Shown here: positions 1-8,573 of the stretch, in pieces
How positions within the stretch are numbered: the first letter of the stretch is position 1
Layout of the letters: every line of letters starts with the position of its first letter
From: Microbacterium halophytorum
GTDB lineage: Bacteria > Actinomycetota > Actinomycetes > Actinomycetales > Microbacteriaceae
DNA: 64,000 nt
Direction: 5' to 3'
NCBI RefSeq assembly: GCF_002970975.1
Contig: NZ_PNFA01000012.1
Span: 62,001 to 126,000, forward strand
Notes under the pieces: model-generated
The model's database searches: none
The model's input: the letters and a program-made list of their open reading frames with translations, nothing else
What the model was told of the DNA's origin: nothing
Made by a program: the position numbers and the translations under genes

Positions 1-62
1 AACCCCGTCGATTGTATGCCGCGCGGCCTCCCGACCCTGGGAGTGCGCCCGGCCGGTGCCGG

Positions 63-1436
63 TCATCCGGTCGCGACCCGCATGTTCTCGCCCTGCGTCT
101 CCCACACCGCGCGCATGAAGCGGCGCACATCCTCGTCCACCCGGATGTCGCTCGGCCGCAGGGGCCGGGACAGGTAGAGCCCGTCGAGCGACGTCAGCCG
201 GGACAGCGCGACGTACGTCTGGCCGGGCGCGAAGGCTCCGGAGCCCAGGTCGACGATCGCCCTGTCGTACGTCTTGCCCTGCGATTTGTGGATCGTGACC
301 GCCCACGCGAGGCGCAGCGGGAACTGCGTGAACTCGGCCACGACCTCGCGACTGAGCTTGCGGCTGTGCGGGTCGTACGCGTAGCGGTACTTCTCCCACA
401 CGACGGGTTCGACGTCGAACTCCTCCCCCTCGGCTTCGACGCGCACCGCGTCGCCGACGATCTTCTTCACCGTGCCGATGGTTCCGTTCACGTAGCGCGG
501 CGGCTCGCCCCCCGAGCCCGTGTCGTTGCGCAGGAACATGACCTGCGCGCCGACCTTGAGCTTCAACTCCTCGTCGGCCGGGTACTGGTCGCCGCGGCCG
601 AAGTCGCCCACGACGTCCGCACGCGCGATCTGCTCCCGCCCCGAGAGCTGCTCGAGGTGCCTGGCGTTGATCGCGTTCACCCGGTCGTTCCGGGTCGCGA
701 GCGTGATGATCGGGTCCTTCGGGTCGTCGGGCGGCGTGCGCGCGCCCGCGCCGTTCAGCGCGTCGGCGATCTCCTTCGTCACGCGCCCGTATCGCACGGC
801 GTTCAGCATCGTCTTGAAGCCGTCATCCGACTGCCGATGGATGTGGGTGAGCTCCCGGATGTGCAGGTCGGCGCCGTGCCGCCCCACGTCGAGCACGCCT
901 TCCTCTGCCTCATGGCCCGCCCACACGTGCGCGTCGAAGAACCAGAACGAGCGGTAGTGGTCGTCGATGTACCGGCGCTCGTCGCCGCGCGGCGGCACCG
1001 GTGCCAGCTGGTACGGGTCTCCGAACATCACGATCTGGACGCCGCCGAACGGCTCGGCGCGGCGCCCGCGCGCCTGCCGGAGTGCACGGTCGATGCCGTC
1101 CATCAGGTCGGCGTTGACCATCGAGATCTCGTCGATCACGACGGTGTCGATCGCGTTCAGGAGCTTGCGCGTCGCGTCGTTCTGCTCGAGGTCGCTGTCG
1201 GCGATCAGGCCGACGGGGAGCCGGAAGAGCGAGTGGATCGTCTGGCCCTCGACATTGAGTGCGGCGACGCCCGTCGGCGCGCAGATGGCGATCTGCTTGC
1301 TCGTGTGCCAGGTGAGGTGGCGCAGCAGCGTCGATTTGCCCGTCCCGGCGCGGCCCGTGATGAAGACGTGCTCCCTGGTGTCTTCGATCAGGCGGAACAG
1401 GCTCTCCTGCTCCGCCGACAGGGCGGGAGCGGTCAT
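63..1436 (-). CDS. PIF1/RecD-like ATP-dependent DNA helicase
   Basis: A 457-residue superfamily 1 helicase of the PIF1/RecD-like type, expected to unwind DNA using ATP in the cytoplasm. Walker A GRAGTGKST lies at about residues 28-36, a Walker B with DEIS at about 102-105, and the C-terminal helicase block contains AVTIHKSQGKTYDRA followed by YVALSRL. There is no extra nuclease domain. The ATG at 1436 is preceded on the minus strand by TAGGCT (1443-1448) with a 6-nt gap, so the mRNA is probably leaderless. Upstream is the divergent unknown gene at 1534. The family is clear; the exact cellular role (recombination or replication restart) cannot be read from sequence. Confidence 0.88.
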   Translation of the reverse strand: MTAPALSAEQESLFRLIEDTREHVFITGRAGTGKSTLLRHLTWHTSKQIAICAPTGVAALNVEGQTIHSLFRLPVGLIADSDLEQNDATRKLLNAIDTVVIDEISMVNADLMDGIDRALRQARGRRAEPFGGVQIVMFGDPYQLAPVPPRGDERRYIDDHYRSFWFFDAHVWAGHEAEEGVLDVGRHGADLHIRELTHIHRQSDDGFKTMLNAVRYGRVTKEIADALNGAGARTPPDDPKDPIITLATRNDRVNAINARHLEQLSGREQIARADVVGDFGRGDQYPADEELKLKVGAQVMFLRNDTGSGGEPPRYVNGTIGTVKKIVGDAVRVEAEGEEFDVEPVVWEKYRYAYDPHSRKLSREVVAEFTQFPLRLAWAVTIHKSQGKTYDRAIVDLGSGAFAPGQTYVALSRLTSLDGLYLSRPLRPSDIRVDEDVRRFMRAVWETQGENMRVATG

Positions 1437-1442
1437 CCGGAA

Positions 1443-1448
1443 AGCCTA
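1443..1448 (-). promoter_or_regulatory. -10 element of a leaderless promoter for the helicase
   Basis: TAGGCT on the minus strand ends 6 nt before the ATG at 1436. No Shine-Dalgarno would fit in that space, so a leaderless transcript is inferred. Confidence 0.5.
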
Positions 1449-1521
1449 TCGGTCGCGCGCGCGGGCGTCACGATTCGGCTTCCTCCGATGGCCTGCCCAG
1501 GGGTTACGCACGCCCGCTCCC

Positions 1522-1527
1522 TAAACT
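1522..1527 (+). promoter_or_regulatory. -10 element, leaderless promoter of the 1534 gene
   Basis: TAAACT is followed by 6 nt and the ATG at 1534. The same spacing occurs at several other genes in this window. Confidence 0.5.
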
Positions 1528-1533
1528 GGCGGC

Positions 1534-2616
1534 ATGCAGCCGGCGACCGCACCCTCCCGTGTCGGGGCGCGCCGCCCCCGCGCGGTCGAGATCGTGGGCT
1601 TCGTCGTCATCGGCGCCCTCCTCGTGGCTGCGATCGGCGCCGGGCTCGCGTCGCTGTACCGCCAGTTCTGGGGGCCGACGGCCTTCGCCGAGCGGTACGT
1701 GCAGCTGCTGACCGACGGCAGAGCCGCGGACGCGCTGATGACCGACGGCGTCGGCATCAACGCCGACGTGCTCGAGCAGGCCGACCTGCCCGCGTTCGCG
1801 CACGACGCCCTGCTGCGATCGGCCGCCCTCGCGGAAGGCCCGACCGATGTGCGGTCCGTCTCCGAGGAGCCCGCGGGCGACGGCGCCGTCGCCGTGACGC
1901 TCGCCTATCGGCTGGATGACGCGGAGCACGAGACCACCTTCCTCGTCGAGCGCACCGGATGGCACGGCCTCGTGCCGACCTGGCGCTTCGCCGAGAGCCC
2001 GCTCGCCGTCCTCAACGTCGACGTGCACGGCTCGTGGCGGTTCCAGGCGAACGGCTTCGAGGTCGACAAACGTCAGGTCTCCGCGGCCGGCCTCGAGGCC
2101 GAACCCGGCGACGCGATCGCAATGCTTGCGTTCGCCCCCATGTCGTACGACGTCGCCGTCGACACCGCCACGACCGTCGCCGACCCCGTCACCGTTGCCG
2201 TCACGGAACCGCTGAGCGCGAACGCGGCGGAGATCGCGGCCGGGCCGAGCGAGGAGTTCCAGCAGGTCATCGAGGACGAGGCCGCCTCGTGGCTGAGCCA
2301 GGAGTGCGGCTCGCGCAACGTGCTGCTCCCCGAGGACTGCCCTTACGGCTACAGCATCGACAACCTCATCGCCCCTGGCACCGAGCCGGAGTGGTCGATC
2401 ACGTCGTACCCCGAGATCGAGCTCGTGCCTGACGGCGCCTGGTGGCGCATCGAACCGGCCGAGGGCGTCGCCCACATCGAGCTCGACGAGCAGTCGTACT
2501 TCGACGGTTCCATCAGCCACGTGTCGGAGGACGTGCCGTTCCAGATCGACGGAACGGTCGAGCTGCTGGAGGACGGCTCCGCCCGCATCCAGATCGGCGC
2601 CCCGCTCCTGCGGTGA
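1534..2616 (+). CDS. Membrane-anchored protein of unknown function
   Basis: A 360-residue protein I do not recognise. A basic N-terminus (residues 1-19) precedes one hydrophobic segment at about 20-45, and the remaining ~310 residues are hydrophilic and acidic, as expected for a single-pass protein with a large extracellular domain. Two cysteines at about 265-285 (QECGS and EDCPY) could form an external disulfide. The start is supported by TAAACT at 1522-1527 exactly 6 nt before the ATG, a leaderless arrangement. It is transcribed divergently from the helicase and is probably monocistronic, since the next gene downstream is convergent. No catalytic motif is visible. Confidence 0.75.
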   Translation: MQPATAPSRVGARRPRAVEIVGFVVIGALLVAAIGAGLASLYRQFWGPTAFAERYVQLLTDGRAADALMTDGVGINADVLEQADLPAFAHDALLRSAALAEGPTDVRSVSEEPAGDGAVAVTLAYRLDDAEHETTFLVERTGWHGLVPTWRFAESPLAVLNVDVHGSWRFQANGFEVDKRQVSAAGLEAEPGDAIAMLAFAPMSYDVAVDTATTVADPVTVAVTEPLSANAAEIAAGPSEEFQQVIEDEAASWLSQECGSRNVLLPEDCPYGYSIDNLIAPGTEPEWSITSYPEIELVPDGAWWRIEPAEGVAHIELDEQSYFDGSISHVSEDVPFQIDGTVELLEDGSARIQIGAPLLR

Positions 2617-2729
2617 GCGCGTCCGATCGGTTCAGCCGAGCGAGCCGGCGCCGTTCGCATGACGCAGATGACGCTTTCCCCGCGTGAGAACGGTGATGCG
2701 CGTCATATGAAGGCTGCGGGGCGGGGTGA

Positions 2730-4709
2730 TCACTCGCCTCGGCGGGCGTCTCGGGCGGCGATCTTCGCCAATCGCACGTTGTAGGCGTCGAGCTCCGCGT
2801 CTCCCGTGCGGTCGGCGTGCCGGTCGCGGCGCTTCTGCTTCTTCTCGTCGCTCCTGCTCCACTGGATCGCGACGATGATCGCCGTGATGACGGTGGGGAT
2901 CTCGCCGATCGACCAGGCGATGCCTCCGCCGACGTACTGATCCTCCAGCGGCGTCGCGCCCCACGTGCGGCCCATCGATCCGAACCACTCGGCGACCATC
3001 AGGCCCGACTGGCTCATGATCGCGATGCCGAAGAAGGCGTGCATCGCCATCGTCACGATCAGCGTCACGAGGCGCCCGGCGTGCGGCATCCGATACGGGA
3101 CGGGGTCGATGCCGGTCAGCGACAGCACGAACAGGTAGCCGGAGATGAGGAAGTGGGCGACCATCCACTCGTGGCCGATGTGGTCGTACAGCGCCCACCG
3201 GAACAGGCCGGAGAAGTAGAACAGCCACAGCGAGCCGACGAAGATGCCTGCCGCGACGAGCGGGTGCGTGAGCACCTTGGCGAGCGGGTTGTGCACGACC
3301 CAGAGGATCCACTCGCGGCCGCCGCGGGAGCCGTCCTCGCGCTTCCGGATGGCCCTGGCCGCGAGCGTCACGGGGGCGCCGGGCACGAGCAGCAGTGGGA
3401 TCGCCATCGCGAGCAGCATGTGCAGCAGCATGTGCGCGCTGAAGAGGTAGTGGCCGTAGGCGTTCAGCGCGCCGTTGGTCACCCAGATCAGTGCGAGCAT
3501 GCCGAGCACCCACAGCGCGGTGCGGTACACAGGCCACGCGTCGCCGCGGCCGCGCAGCCGTCGGACGCCCGCGAGGTAGAAGAAGATGCCGAGCACGCCC
3601 ACCGTGAGCCACAGCGGGTCGATCTCCCACTCGGTGAACAGGCGCACGGGGGTCAGCTCCGGCGGCAGCGGGGAGTCGGTGAGGATCTCCGCCGGGGTCT
3701 GCAGCGGCGGCGGCTCCTGGTCGACGGGAGGCACGGATCGCGCGAGGGCGGCCGCAGCGCCCGAGGCGGCCCCCATCAGCGCGAGCTCGAGCGTGACCAT
3801 CAGCCAGAACGCGCCGTTCCGCTCGGTCGCGATCAGCCGCATCCGGTACCACGCGCCGAGGGCGCCCATGCCGACCAGCGCGACGATCTTCACGAGCAGG
3901 ATCAGCCCGTACGTCGTCGTGAACAGCTGGTCGATGCGGGCGATCGAGGCGAAGGAGCGCAGGATGCCCGAGAAGGCGACGAGCACGAACGCCGCGAGCG
4001 CGATCGACGAGTAGCGTTCGAGCACCGGTACGACCCGATCGGTCCGGGTGTCGGACGCGAGCTGCGGGCGCACGATCACGACGAGCAGGAGGCCGCCGAC
4101 CCAGACGGCGGCGCCGATGATGTGGATCGCGAGCGCCGTGACGACGATGTTGTGGTCGGCGAGGTCCCCCGAGTGGCCCTGCGTGGCCATCGGGATCAGC
4201 GCGGCGCCCGCCAGCGCGGCGGTCACGGCGGTGGGGATCCAACCGCGCACCGCGAACGCGAGCACAGTCAGCACGGCGCCGGCGATCGTCGTGATCAGCC
4301 AGGCGCGCCCGAGCTCGAGCTCGGTGAGGTAGCGGCCGAACTGCGAGCCGAACTCGGCGCTGGCGCTCACCTCCGGCGTGAAGGTGTCGAGGAAGGTCAG
4401 GAACGTGACGGCGCCGGCGGCGATCGTGAAGACGGCGGCGCCGATCGACGCGGTGTCGAGCGCGATCTCCCACTCGCGCTCCCCCTGCCGCAGCGCGAAC
4501 AGCGCGAGCACGAGCGAACCGAGCATCGCGGCGGCCGCGAGATTGACGACCAGCTTCGCCAGCGGCAGGCCCCAGCGGACGCCGGCGCCGGCATCAGCGA
4601 GCTCGGTCGCGTCGACGGCACCGCCGAAGACGAGGGCCCAGGCGGCGACGAGGAAGGCGGCGACAACGAGGAGCGTCGGCCCGACGGCCCGCAGCGTGCG
4701 CGGATTCAC
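2730..4709 (-). CDS. CopD-CtaG fusion: copper import/cytochrome oxidase assembly membrane protein
   Basis: A 659-residue polytopic membrane protein. Residues 1 to about 320 resemble CopD (hydrophobic helices, HIIGAAVWVGGL and YGLILLVKIVAL blocks). Residues about 370-620 resemble the caa3-type CtaG assembly factor (NAYGHYLFSAHMLLHM, LFYFSGLFRWAL, HEWMVAHFLISGYLF, MHAFFGIAIM), with conserved histidines and methionines suited to copper. The C-terminal ~40 residues are highly charged and cytoplasmic. Fused CopD-CtaG proteins are common in Actinobacteria and are thought to deliver copper to terminal oxidases. The start is GTG; TAGGCT (4716-4721) lies 6 nt upstream, consistent with leaderless translation. 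Its copper role is a family inference. Confidence 0.85.
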   Translation of the reverse strand: MNPRTLRAVGPTLLVVAAFLVAAWALVFGGAVDATELADAGAGVRWGLPLAKLVVNLAAAAMLGSLVLALFALRQGEREWEIALDTASIGAAVFTIAAGAVTFLTFLDTFTPEVSASAEFGSQFGRYLTELELGRAWLITTIAGAVLTVLAFAVRGWIPTAVTAALAGAALIPMATQGHSGDLADHNIVVTALAIHIIGAAVWVGGLLLVVIVRPQLASDTRTDRVVPVLERYSSIALAAFVLVAFSGILRSFASIARIDQLFTTTYGLILLVKIVALVGMGALGAWYRMRLIATERNGAFWLMVTLELALMGAASGAAAALARSVPPVDQEPPPLQTPAEILTDSPLPPELTPVRLFTEWEIDPLWLTVGVLGIFFYLAGVRRLRGRGDAWPVYRTALWVLGMLALIWVTNGALNAYGHYLFSAHMLLHMLLAMAIPLLLVPGAPVTLAARAIRKREDGSRGGREWILWVVHNPLAKVLTHPLVAAGIFVGSLWLFYFSGLFRWALYDHIGHEWMVAHFLISGYLFVLSLTGIDPVPYRMPHAGRLVTLIVTMAMHAFFGIAIMSQSGLMVAEWFGSMGRTWGATPLEDQYVGGGIAWSIGEIPTVITAIIVAIQWSRSDEKKQKRRDRHADRTGDAELDAYNVRLAKIAARDARRGE

Positions 4710-4715
4710 CCGCCC

Positions 4716-4721
4716 AGCCTA
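4716..4721 (-). promoter_or_regulatory. -10 element, leaderless promoter of copD-ctaG
   Basis: TAGGCT on the minus strand sits 6 nt before the GTG start at 4709. It supports choosing GTG over an internal ATG. Confidence 0.45.
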
Positions 4722-4891
4722 GGCGGGCGCCCCTGCGAGGTTCCCGGGTCGCCGGCGCACGACGCTTGCCACAGCCGGGGCGGAAGATGCCGTCGCGGTG
4801 ACAGACGATGCATTGTCGCCCGGGTGTGTGACGCGAATTCTGCGACGGCGGCGTGCACGAGTGCGTGCACGCACCGAACGCGCTCGACGCA

Positions 4892-4927
4892 CGAACGGGA
4901 CCCCGCCGGCCGGCGGGGTCCCGTTCG
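4892..4927 (-). terminator. Terminator of the HU gene (36-bp perfect palindrome)
   Basis: A perfect 18+18 bp palindrome begins CGAACGGGACCCC and lies 12 nt past the HU stop codon. It has no spacer between the arms and no clear U-tract, so the physical loop must open a few pairs. It is a strong intrinsic terminator candidate. Confidence 0.8.
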
Positions 4928-4939
4928 CTGGGCTTGCGC

Positions 4940-5227
4940 TTACTTGACGGCAGCCTTGAGCTTCGATCCAGCGGTCACCTTGACGCGCTTGCCGGCCGGG
5001 ATCTTGATCTCGGCGCCGGTCTGCGGGTTGCGGCCCGTTCGGGCGGCGGTGTCGACCTGCTCGAAGGCGATCCAGCCGGGGATCGAAACCTTCGCGCCCT
5101 TGGCGACCGACTCCGAGACGGTCGAGAAGAAGGCGTCGAGAACGCCCGAGACAGCGGCCTGGCTCTGGCCGGTGGCGCTGGCGATGCTCGCAACGAGCTC
5201 GGTCTTGTTGATGGACTTGTCGGCCAT
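4940..5227 (-). CDS. hup: HU-family nucleoid DNA-binding protein
   Basis: A 95-residue HU/IHF-family protein that bends DNA non-specifically as a dimer. It is close to the canonical ~90 residues. The signature of the DNA-binding beta-arm is GRNPQTGAEIKIPA at about 60-73, after the dimerising helices (NKTELVASIASATGQS at 7-22). It lacks the long lysine/alanine-rich tail seen in mycobacterial HupB. A good Shine-Dalgarno (GGAGGATGAC) precedes the ATG at 5227. It is monocistronic, with the palindromic terminator just downstream. Identification is secure; the HU versus specialised paralog distinction is not possible from this window. Confidence 0.93.
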   Translation of the reverse strand: MADKSINKTELVASIASATGQSQAAVSGVLDAFFSTVSESVAKGAKVSIPGWIAFEQVDTAARTGRNPQTGAEIKIPAGKRVKVTAGSKLKAAVK

Positions 5228-5431
5228 GTCATCCTCCAGCGGCTATCGGCGCCGCAGATGTGGTGTTTCGAGCCGGGGGCGGTTACCCCCGGTCGGTCTG
5301 TGCGACCGGTCCGACAGTACCAATTGCCCGCGTAATTCCGCGGATTATCGATCGATTCGGCCGTTTTCGTGCGGCGTGTCGCCCCGGATGTGGCGATTGT
5401 GACGCGTGTGACACCCCGCGTGCGGATACGA

Positions 5432-5472
5432 CGAAGGGCCGGGCGCCGTATGAATCGGTGCCCGGCCCTTCG
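5432..5472 (-). terminator. Terminator of the rpmB-rpmG-rpsN operon
   Basis: Arms of 17 nt (5432-5448 and 5456-5472, one G-U type mismatch) enclose a 7-nt loop. The hairpin lies 35 nt beyond the rpsN stop codon. The rest of the 5228-5506 gap holds the HU promoter region but no gene that I can support. Confidence 0.75.
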
Positions 5473-5506
5473 CGTCAGCCGGCTCCTGCGGAGCCCGCTC
5501 GGAGTC

Positions 5507-5812
5507 TTACCAGCTCGACTTCGTCACGCCGGGGAGCTCACCGCGGTGAGCCATGTCGCGGAAGCGAACGCGCGAGATGCCGAACTTCGTCAGCACACCG
5601 CGGGGGCGGCCGTCGATGACGTCGCGCGAACGGACGCGCACGGGCGAAGCGTTGCGGGGCAGCTTCTGCAGGCCCACGCGAGCGGCCTCGCGCTCCTCCT
5701 CCGAAGCGTTCGGGTTCACGAGGGTCTTCTTCAGCTCGAGACGCTTCTCGGCGTAACGGGCGACGATCACCTTGCGCTGCTCGTTGCGCGCGATCTTGCT
5801 CTTCTTGGCCAT
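5507..5812 (-). CDS. rpsN: 30S ribosomal protein S14, zinc-free (C-) type
   Basis: A 101-residue S14 that helps assemble the 30S head. It contains [10 protein letters not shown] and the conserved C-terminal [30 protein letters not shown] region in parts. The length (about 100) and the absence of the two CxxC pairs identify the zinc-independent form rather than the 61-residue zinc-binding form. It is the last gene of rpmB-rpmG-rpsN, 2 nt after rpmG. In Streptomyces and Mycobacterium such C- paralogs are repressed by Zur and replace zinc proteins under starvation. Here they lie close to a zur-znu locus, but I see no Zur box directly upstream of rpmB. Confidence 0.95.
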   Translation of the reverse strand: MAKKSKIARNEQRKVIVARYAEKRLELKKTLVNPNASEEEREAARVGLQKLPRNASPVRVRSRDVIDGRPRGVLTKFGISRVRFRDMAHRGELPGVTKSSW

Positions 5813-5814
5813 GC

Positions 5815-5985
5815 TTAACGCTCCTCGCGGAACTCGACGTGCTTGCGGACGACCGGGTCGTACTTCTTCAGCACGAGGCGGTCGGGGTTGTTGCGACGGT
5901 TCTTCTTGGTCACGTACGTGTAGCCCGTGCCCGCGGTCGAACGCATCTTGATGATCGGACGGATGTCCTGTGCCTTCTTGGCCAT
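5815..5985 (-). CDS. rpmG: 50S ribosomal protein L33, zinc-free type
   Basis: A 56-residue L33, read from the ATG at 5985 to TAA at 5815-5817. It begins [19 protein letters not shown] and ends [17 protein letters not shown]. It has no cysteines, so it is the zinc-independent variant. Its ATG shares one base with the rpmB stop codon (TAATG), which implies translational coupling, and rpsN follows 2 nt downstream. Identification is secure from length, context and the typical [12 protein letters not shown] block. Confidence 0.95.
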   Translation of the reverse strand: MAKKAQDIRPIIKMRSTAGTGYTYVTKKNRRNNPDRLVLKKYDPVVRKHVEFREER

Positions 5986-6221
5986 TAGAGCTTCACACCC
6001 TTCGCGATCAGGCCCTTCACAACCGAGTCGATGCCACGGGCGTCAATGACCTTGATGCCCTTGGCCGACACGTTGAGCGTGACCTTGCGGCCCAGCGACG
6101 GAACGTAGTACGTCTTCTTCTGCACATTGGGGTCGAAGCGGCGCTTCGTCTTCCGCTGCGAGTGCGAGACGTTGTGACCGAAGCCGGGAACGGCGCCGGT
6201 CACCTGGCACACAGCTGCCAT
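5985..6221 (-). CDS. rpmB: 50S ribosomal protein L28, zinc-free type
   Basis: A 78-residue L28 starting at the ATG at 6221 ([20 protein letters not shown]). It has the typical [16 protein letters not shown] stretch and a single cysteine, so it lacks the paired CxxC zinc ligands. It is the first gene of rpmB-rpmG-rpsN. AAGGAGAGAAT before the ATG is a good ribosome-binding site. The reading frame stays open far upstream, but only this portion matches L28, and the canonical length is 61-78 residues. The 164 bp upstream contain its promoter; no palindromic Zur box is evident there. Confidence 0.95.
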   Translation of the reverse strand: MAAVCQVTGAVPGFGHNVSHSQRKTKRRFDPNVQKKTYYVPSLGRKVTLNVSAKGIKVIDARGIDSVVKGLIAKGVKL

Positions 6222-6385
6222 GATTCTCTCCTTCAATACCGTGGCCCCGGACGGGACCACCCAAGATCTCTTGCCTGCACGACCGTCATCCGGCCCGCGA
6301 GCGGGCTGTGTCCGAATGGGGAGGTGCGTACTGCGCGCAGGAAGCGCACGCAGACAAACGACGATGTTAGCACGCCCGGGCGTGT

Positions 6386-7819
6386 CTAGCCAATCGAAGG
6401 AGCGGCGCTGCACCACGAGACGTCGAAGCCGGGCAGCGTCGCGACGCCCTCGCCCGTCGCGACCTCGTAGACCCGCGTCTCGACGCCGGTCGGCACGGGC
6501 ACCGGCAGGTCGTCGTACGGGTTCGAAGCGAGGTCGGGTGCGACTGTCGCCGCCACGTAGCGCCCGCTCGGCGACAGGCACGTCTGCAGCAGGGCATCCG
6601 GGAGCGAGACGTGCGCGATCTCGCGGGCGGTTCCGTCGGCCTCGACGAAGGCGATGTCCTGCCCGGTGGGGGCCGTGCCGTCGCCCATCACCGCATACTG
6701 CCGCACGGTGTCGACGCCCCCCGAGCCCGTCGGCATCGGCAGCACCGACTGCAGGGGGCCCGGTTCGTCGTCCGCGGGGGCGAGCGCCTCCTCGTCTCCC
6801 GTCTCCAGGTCGATCCACACGACCCCGTCCGGGCGCCGCACGATCGCGGTGTACGTGCCGCGCGCGACGGCCTCGATGTCGATCGCGGAGTCGAGGATGC
6901 CCGGTTCCGCGTCGGAGCCGGGCTCGACGAGAAGCAGCTCCCCTGTGAAGTCGATCAGGAGCACGGCCGACGCGTCGGGCACGAACTGCCACGCGCCGAT
7001 GCTCGGCGCCTCACCGGCGACCAGCACGGGCGTCGGCTCATCGCCCGGCGCACGCAGGGTCGCCGTGAACAGCTGCGACTCGCGCTCGGGCGCCTCCCCC
7101 GGCGAGGCGGGCAGGTCCGTGTAGGTGTACCCGATGCGACCACCGCGCTCCGAGATCTGCAGGTTCCCCACCACCCCGTCCCCCGGCAGGGCGAAGCGCT
7201 CCGCGCCGGAGCCGTCCTCATTGATCCGGATGAGGGAGGTCGTGCCGTCCTCCTCGCGCACCGAGACGACGATCGTGCCCGTAACGGCCCGGAAGTCGAC
7301 GATCTCCGGAGCGGAGAACACCCTCTCCCGCTTCCCGCCGAGGCCCGCGCGGTAGACGACGTCGTCGCCGTCGCGGCGCTCGAGCGCGAGCACGCTCACC
7401 GGCGGCGTGCGGAAGCTCGCCTCGAGCGTCGACGCCGGTCCGGAGCCGCCGGCCGCGGAGACGCCGGGCACCGTGATCCGGTACTCCGTGTCGTCGTCGA
7501 GCGGCGCCGTGAAGCGCACACCGATCTCGCGGCCGGCCGCATCGACCGAGAACGGCGCGGCGGGTTCGACCTCGACTGAATCGGGGTCGATCTCGCCGAG
7601 CGATTGGTTCGCCCGCAGGATCACGCGGCTTCCGGCGGACTCGGTCGCCGCCTGTGGGTCGACCGTGACAGCGCTGATGTGCGGCCCCCGCGTCAGCGAG
7701 ACCGCTGAGCCGGCGACGACGAGCGCGGCGAGCGCGGCGACGGCGCCCGCGAACCCGAGCGCGTAGCGGCGGCGGGCCCGGCGCAGGCGCGCGGCGCGAC
7801 GCGTGTGATCAGTACTCAT
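6386..7819 (-). CDS. Exported beta-rich protein, Ig-like plus propeller-like, unknown function
   Basis: A 477-residue protein. A basic N-terminus (residues 1-18) is followed by one hydrophobic helix (about 20-45), then an Ig-like domain in the style of bacterial big domains (about 48-140, ending with [14 protein letters not shown] and ASFRTPP). The remaining ~330 residues contain repeated four-stranded sheets resembling a beta-propeller ([25 protein letters not shown]). It is probably surface-anchored. Its start lies inside the 3' end of the upstream TIGR03943-like gene (11-nt overlap), so it belongs to the same transcript as the permease and zur. A zinc-linked role is only contextual. I do not recognise the exact family. 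Confidence 0.7.
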   Translation of the reverse strand: MSTDHTRRAARLRRARRRYALGFAGAVAALAALVVAGSAVSLTRGPHISAVTVDPQAATESAGSRVILRANQSLGEIDPDSVEVEPAAPFSVDAAGREIGVRFTAPLDDDTEYRITVPGVSAAGGSGPASTLEASFRTPPVSVLALERRDGDDVVYRAGLGGKRERVFSAPEIVDFRAVTGTIVVSVREEDGTTSLIRINEDGSGAERFALPGDGVVGNLQISERGGRIGYTYTDLPASPGEAPERESQLFTATLRAPGDEPTPVLVAGEAPSIGAWQFVPDASAVLLIDFTGELLLVEPGSDAEPGILDSAIDIEAVARGTYTAIVRRPDGVVWIDLETGDEEALAPADDEPGPLQSVLPMPTGSGGVDTVRQYAVMGDGTAPTGQDIAFVEADGTAREIAHVSLPDALLQTCLSPSGRYVAATVAPDLASNPYDDLPVPVPTGVETRVYEVATGEGVATLPGFDVSWCSAAPSIG

Positions 7820-8573
7820 ACGGGTCGTCCGGCTCGGCGATCGGGGTGATCTCGTCGGGCGTGACGACGAGGTCGCCGCCCGAGGCCTGGCTGACGTGGC
7901 CCGTGATCTCGACCCACTGCCCCTCAGCCGGTACGTCGTCGGCCTCGAGCGGCACGTACGCCGGCTGCGCGTCGATCACGCAGTGCGTGATGACGAGGCG
8001 GCCGAGGCGGGCGCCGTCGTCGCCGGGCGCGATGAAGCCCGTGAGGTCGACGGGGGCGCCGTCGAAGGTCTCCGGTGTCGTCGAGCGGGCGAAGGCGGCG
8101 GCCCAGCCCCCGACGCCGAACTGCGACGTGTCGACCGACGCCGCGAACACGACCTCGTCGGCCCCGGAGAACAGCGGGGCGGTGCCCGTGTCGCGCTCCT
8201 GCGCGAGCTGGACCGAGAGCGAGGTCGGCGGCAGCAGCACGGCGGCCGCGACGACCGCGGAGGCGATCGCTCCCCCGGCGACGGCGGCCCCGGCGGCGGC
8301 CGCTCGGCCGCGGCGCGTGTCGGTGCCCGCATGATCATGATCATCCGGATGCTCGTGGCCGTGATCGGCCTCGGCCCCGAGCGGCAGCGCGAACGACGCG
8401 GCGGCCCCGACGAGGGCGATGACCGCGAGGACCACCGCGAACGGCTCCTGGGCCGGGTTGACGTAGAGGGAGAACTGGTCGGTGGCGACGAGGACCAGCG
8501 TGAGCACCGCCAGGGCCGAGGTGAGGCCGACGCCGAGCCAGCGGGCGCCGATGAGCTTCGCTCGCTCAGACAA
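7809..8573 (-). CDS. TIGR03943/YcgQ-like membrane protein, partner of a permease
   Basis: A 254-residue protein with three or four N-terminal hydrophobic helices (about 15-70 and 95-120) and a soluble C-terminal domain with FIAPGDDGARLGRLVITHCVIDAQP and VEITGHVSQASGG, typical of the TIGR03943 family. A His/Asp cluster (ADHGHEHPDDHDHAG, about 70-85) suggests metal binding. The gene overlaps the permease gene by 8 nt and the next gene by 11 nt. In many Gram-positive bacteria this pair is found in predicted Zur regulons, and here it lies directly after zur. The substrate is not established. Confidence 0.8.
   Translation of the reverse strand: MSERAKLIGARWLGVGLTSALAVLTLVLVATDQFSLYVNPAQEPFAVVLAVIALVGAAASFALPLGAEADHGHEHPDDHDHAGTDTRRGRAAAAGAAVAGGAIASAVVAAAVLLPPTSLSVQLAQERDTGTAPLFSGADEVVFAASVDTSQFGVGGWAAAFARSTTPETFDGAPVDLTGFIAPGDDGARLGRLVITHCVIDAQPAYVPLEADDVPAEGQWVEITGHVSQASGGDLVVTPDEITPIAEPDDPYEY

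Noticed and set aside
2817..5402. Very long open frame on the plus strand opposite copD-ctaG and HU
   Set aside because: It is antisense to clear genes, its translation is dominated by Arg, Asp, His and Gly with no known domain, and such frames are expected at this GC content.
6222..6385. Search for a Zur box upstream of rpmB
   Set aside because: No palindrome similar to GATAATGGTTATC or CTGAGAACAGTTTTCAG is present in this 164-bp gap.
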